From: an uncultured Porphyromonadaceae bacterium
GTDB taxonomy: Bacteria; Bacteroidota; Bacteroidia; Bacteroidales; Muribaculaceae
DNA length: 54,862 nt
Reading direction: 5' to 3'
Assembly (NCBI GenBank): GCA_937901905.1
Contig: CALDIF010000031.1
Location: 1 to 54,862, forward strand
In this document: piece by piece, positions 52,082-54,862 of the stretch
Layout: each line of letters opens with the position of its first letter
Numbering within the stretch: the first letter of the stretch is position 1
Program-made: the position numbers and the translations under genes
The notes under the pieces: generated by a model
Told to the model about the DNA's origin: nothing
Seen by the model: only the letters and a program-made list of their open reading frames with translations
The model's database searches: none

Positions 52082-52126
52082 AAGACCTCCCCAACCCCCT
52101 CTATTTTGGAGTGGGTTGGGGGTCTT
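52082..52126 (-). terminator. Hairpin at the left array boundary; likely pre-crRNA terminator
   Basis: AAGACC (52082-52087) plus CCCCAACCC on the left pairs with GGGTTGGGG plus GGTCTT (ending 52126) on the right, with a short loop around TATTTTG. The right arm uses the first bases of repeat 1. In a leftward transcript this stem directly follows the last repeat and is followed by TTTACT. Confidence 0.65.
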
Positions 52127-54862
52127 AATCCTTGTTTTAGTGGAAGTAGTAAAAGTAGACTTAAAATATAGCAATATCTTAATGGACTATTATGAGTCTT
52201 AATCCTTGTTTTAGTGGAAGTAGTAAAAGTAGTAATCTCGATGAGGACGGGTTCTCTTGGATTAAAAAGTCTTAATCCTTGTTTTAGTGGAAGTAGTAAA
52301 AGTAGGAGATACAGAGATTGTTAACTTCGTTCGTGATCTGCGCCGGTCTTAATCCTTGTTTTAGTGGAAGTAGTAAAAGTAGTGTTTTACACGGCGAATG
52401 GAGAAAAATATGCTGCCGCGTCTTAATCCTTGTTTTAGTGGAAGTAGTAAAAGTAGTGAAGAAAAATTCGCCGCCGCTAGTCCAGAGGCCTGGTCTTAAT
52501 CCTTGTTTTAGTGGAAGTAGTAAAAGTAGCTTGGATGGTATTTACAACACCATTCTGGACAACCTCAAGTCTTAATCCTTGTTTTAGTGGAAGTAGTAAA
52601 AGTAGGCGAGACGTACACGCCAGCCGACCGCAAAGAAGCTGCGTCTTAATCCTTGTTTTAGTGGAAGTAGTAAAAGTAGTTAAGCCCTCTACGAAACACG
52701 AGGGCAAGTTTTTCGCGTCTTAATCCTTGTTTTAGTGGAAGTAGTAAAAGTAGAAAGAGTATTACGATTCATTGTCTGCCGAAGAGGTAGTCTTAATCCT
52801 TGTTTTAGTGGAAGTAGTAAAAGTAGAGGCTGACATTAAGCCCTCCTCAAAGAGGGAGGGTAAGTCTTAATCCTTGTTTTAGTGGAAGTAGTAAAAGTAG
52901 CCGTTCCCTCTGAGGGCTGCGCGGGCAGTGGGCCCATTGTCTTAATCCTTGTTTTAGTGGAAGTAGTAAAAGTAGTACTAGGAGAGAGGGCAAATTCTTC
53001 GCCGTCTTTACGACGGGTCTTAATCCTTGTTTTAGTGGAAGTAGTAAAAGTAGTAAGCACGAGGGAAAGTATTTCGCCGTGTTCACCACGGGTCTTAATC
53101 CTTGTTTTAGTGGAAGTAGTAAAAGTAGTCAACGGAGAGCAGCAGACCATAAACCTCTCTATTGAGGGTCTTAATCCTTGTTTTAGTGGAAGTAGTAAAA
53201 GTAGCTAATTTACTTGACACTTTGCAGGGTGGTCCTGCGTCTGTCTTAATCCTTGTTTTAGTGGAAGTAGTAAAAGTAGAATAAGGCCCACGGGATGACC
53301 AGCACCCTTCAGGGTGGTCTTAATCCTTGTTTTAGTGGAAGTAGTAAAAGTAGTGGGTCACAGGTCCCAATAGTGGAGAAATCCACTGCTCGTCTTAATC
53401 CTTGTTTTAGTGGAAGTAGTAAAAGTAGACCACGGCAGAGGGTGAGAAATTTGCCGCCGCAAGCCGCGAGTCTTAATCCTTGTTTTAGTGGAAGTAGTAA
53501 AAGTAGTCGTCTAAGCACGAGGGCAAGTACTTCGCCGTGTTCACCGTCTTAATCCTTGTTTTAGTGGAAGTAGTAAAAGTAGATTATGATTCATTGTCGG
53601 CCACTGAGGTCGACGTGTCTTAATCCTTGTTTTAGTGGAAGTAGTAAAAGTAGCTCCAGGAAAAACCTGCCCTGATTGTTAAATCAGGTGACAAGTCTTA
53701 ATCCTTGTTTTAGTGGAAGTAGTAAAAGTAGAAGCAATACCTGGGTGAGGAGATCTCTCGCCAAATCGTCTTAATCCTTGTTTTAGTGGAAGTAGTAAAA
53801 GTAGGCCCTCGCATGGGAAGATGAACACATGAACTAATTAGTCTTAATCCTTGTTTTAGTGGAAGTAGTAAAAGTAGGGCCTACGATGCCTGGATTAGCG
53901 GGGATTCTGACGTCTTAATCCTTGTTTTAGTGGAAGTAGTAAAAGTAGTGCCATAGAGGCAGACATTAAGCCCTCAAAAAAACATGGTCTTAATCCTTGT
54001 TTTAGTGGAAGTAGTAAAAGTAGGCTCTCGAATTTCTTGAGGACAGCCCTCGAGAAATTGTCTTAATCCTTGTTTTAGTGGAAGTAGTAAAAGTAGAAGC
54101 CCTCGTCAAAGCACGAGGGCAAGTTCTTCGCCGTGTCTTAATCCTTGTTTTAGTGGAAGTAGTAAAAGTAGAGGGTGAACAGTTCGCAGCCGCCTCTAAG
54201 GAAGCCTGTCTTAATCCTTGTTTTAGTGGAAGTAGTAAAAGTAGAACCACAACTATTATGACTCTGAAAGAGTATTACCAAAGTCTTAATCCTTGTTTTA
54301 GTGGAAGTAGTAAAAGTAGCAAACAAACAAGAGGGTAAATTCTTCGCCGTGTTTTACAGTCTTAATCCTTGTTTTAGTGGAAGTAGTAAAAGTAGCTATG
54401 ACTCTAAAGGCATACTATGACAGTCTGTCGGCCACGTCTTAATCCTTGTTTTAGTGGAAGTAGTAAAAGTAGAATTTTTCGCCGTATTTTATACGGCAAA
54501 GGGTGAATGTGTCTTAATCCTTGTTTTAGTGGAAGTAGTAAAAGTAGTAAAATCTTTGTCTCTCCTGTGGAGAGGGTGAGTGGTCTTAATCCTTGTTTTA
54601 GTGGAAGTAGTAAAAGTAGACCTCACAAAGAGGTACTTCAACCTCAATTCCGTGTCTTAATCCTTGTTTTAGTGGAAGTAGTAAAAGTAGAACGCTGCAG
54701 ATTGCCTTCTTTATAAAGCGGGGAGGGCAGTCTTAATCCTTGTTTTAGTGGAAGTAGTAAAAGTAGTCTGACAGCCCGGTTACTCTGGCCAGGCTGTTGA
54801 AAGTCTTAATCCTTGTTTTAGTGGAAGTAGTAAAAGTAGACAATGTTGGGCCACTGCACAGG
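52122..54862 (-). CRISPR. Type III CRISPR array, 37 repeats, truncated by the window end
   Basis: The 37-bp repeat reads on the plus strand GTCTTAATCCTTGTTTTAGT then GGAAGTAGTAAAAGTAG. I count 37 copies, starting at 52122, 52196, 52269, 52346 and so on to 54803. There are 36 complete spacers of 34-41 bp and a partial one at 54840-54862. On the minus strand the repeat ends GGATTAAGAC, matching the usual type III/I 3' end (ATTGAAAC-like), so the 5' tag would be ATTAAGAC and transcription leftward. No degenerate repeat was seen. The leader should lie beyond the right edge of the window. Confidence 0.97.

Noticed and set aside
52122..52158. Left end of the array as the leader-proximal end
   Set aside because: Repeat orientation (ATTAAGAC end on the minus strand) and the boundary hairpin fit a trailer, so the leader is more likely beyond the right edge. 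The AT-poor sequence left of repeat 1 is also unlike a leader.
52318..54716. Many open frames on both strands across the array (for example repeats of LNPCFSGSSKS or TTFTTSTKTRIKT)
   Set aside because: They come from translating the 37-bp repeat itself in phase with spacers and are not genes.

Overview
The window looks like one end of a metagenome-assembled contig from a gut Bacteroidales bacterium, perhaps Muribaculaceae-like. The evidence is a Bacteroidota-type EF-Ts gene, an UpxY-type antiterminator at the head of a capsule locus, several promoters of the Bacteroidota form (-33 TTTG or TTG, 19-20 bp spacer, -7 TAnnTTTG), and Bacteroidota-flavoured type III CRISPR genes. The first ~390 bases are not trustworthy. 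Bases 2-31 are Illumina adapter, followed by a GC-rich GH5-cellulase-like fragment fused in frame to the C-terminal half of ribosomal protein S2.

Region 1 (1-2100): chimeric end, rpsB fragment, tsf and its terminator. Region 2 (2280-25700, + strand): a capsule/exopolysaccharide locus. It holds upxY, a WecA-like initiating transferase, Wza-like export lipoprotein, Wzc-like chain-length tyrosine kinase (with a truncated duplicate of its N-terminus just upstream), UDP-ManNAc dehydrogenase, two EpsG/Wzy-like polymerases, one GT2 and two paralogous GT4 transferases, deacetylases and a cysteine-peptidase-like lipoprotein. Then follows a decoration set: ATP-grasp ligase, GNAT, CapK-like adenylate ligase, sugar-transfer-associated ATP-grasp, PP-loop enzyme and opine-type dehydrogenase. 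One small gene is split at a 10-G tract. Region 3 (25700-32350, - strand): an AAA ATPase bracketed by two copies of a 64-bp palindrome, then an operon wzx flippase - two more ATP-grasp paralogues - lysA. LysA with an opine-type dehydrogenase and several ligases suggests a capsule carrying a lysine-derived or opine-like amide.

Region 4 (32700-45580, + strand): a type III-D-like CRISPR-Cas locus. The adaptation operon is cas1 - TPR/OB-fold protein - primase-polymerase-like protein - cas2. The effector operon has its own promoter: cas6 - HD-less cas10 with GGDD - cas7 - cas5/csx10 with a helical tail - fused double cas7 - small TIGR04423-like gene - large TIGR03986-like RAMP with a TPR tail. The order resembles the fused III-Dv complex but with Cas7 still separate from Cas5.

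Region 5 (45580-51730): an AAA ATPase/PD-(D/E)XK gene flanked by 56-bp direct repeats, then a leftward operon of a Card1/Can2-like CARF nuclease, a Csx1/Csx2-like CARF-HEPN RNase and an SF1 helicase. The system therefore appears to signal through cyclic oligoadenylate. Region 6 (52122-54862): a CRISPR array of 37 repeats (37 bp) and 36 complete spacers that runs off the window. Seventeen of the 36 spacers translate, in the same strand sense, into overlapping pieces of one unknown small protein (segments like MTLKEYYDSLSA, KPSSKHEGKFFAVF, GEKFAAASREA). A strong hairpin at the left array boundary and the repeat end ATTAAGAC both indicate leftward transcription, which would make these crRNAs antisense to that mRNA as type III immunity requires.
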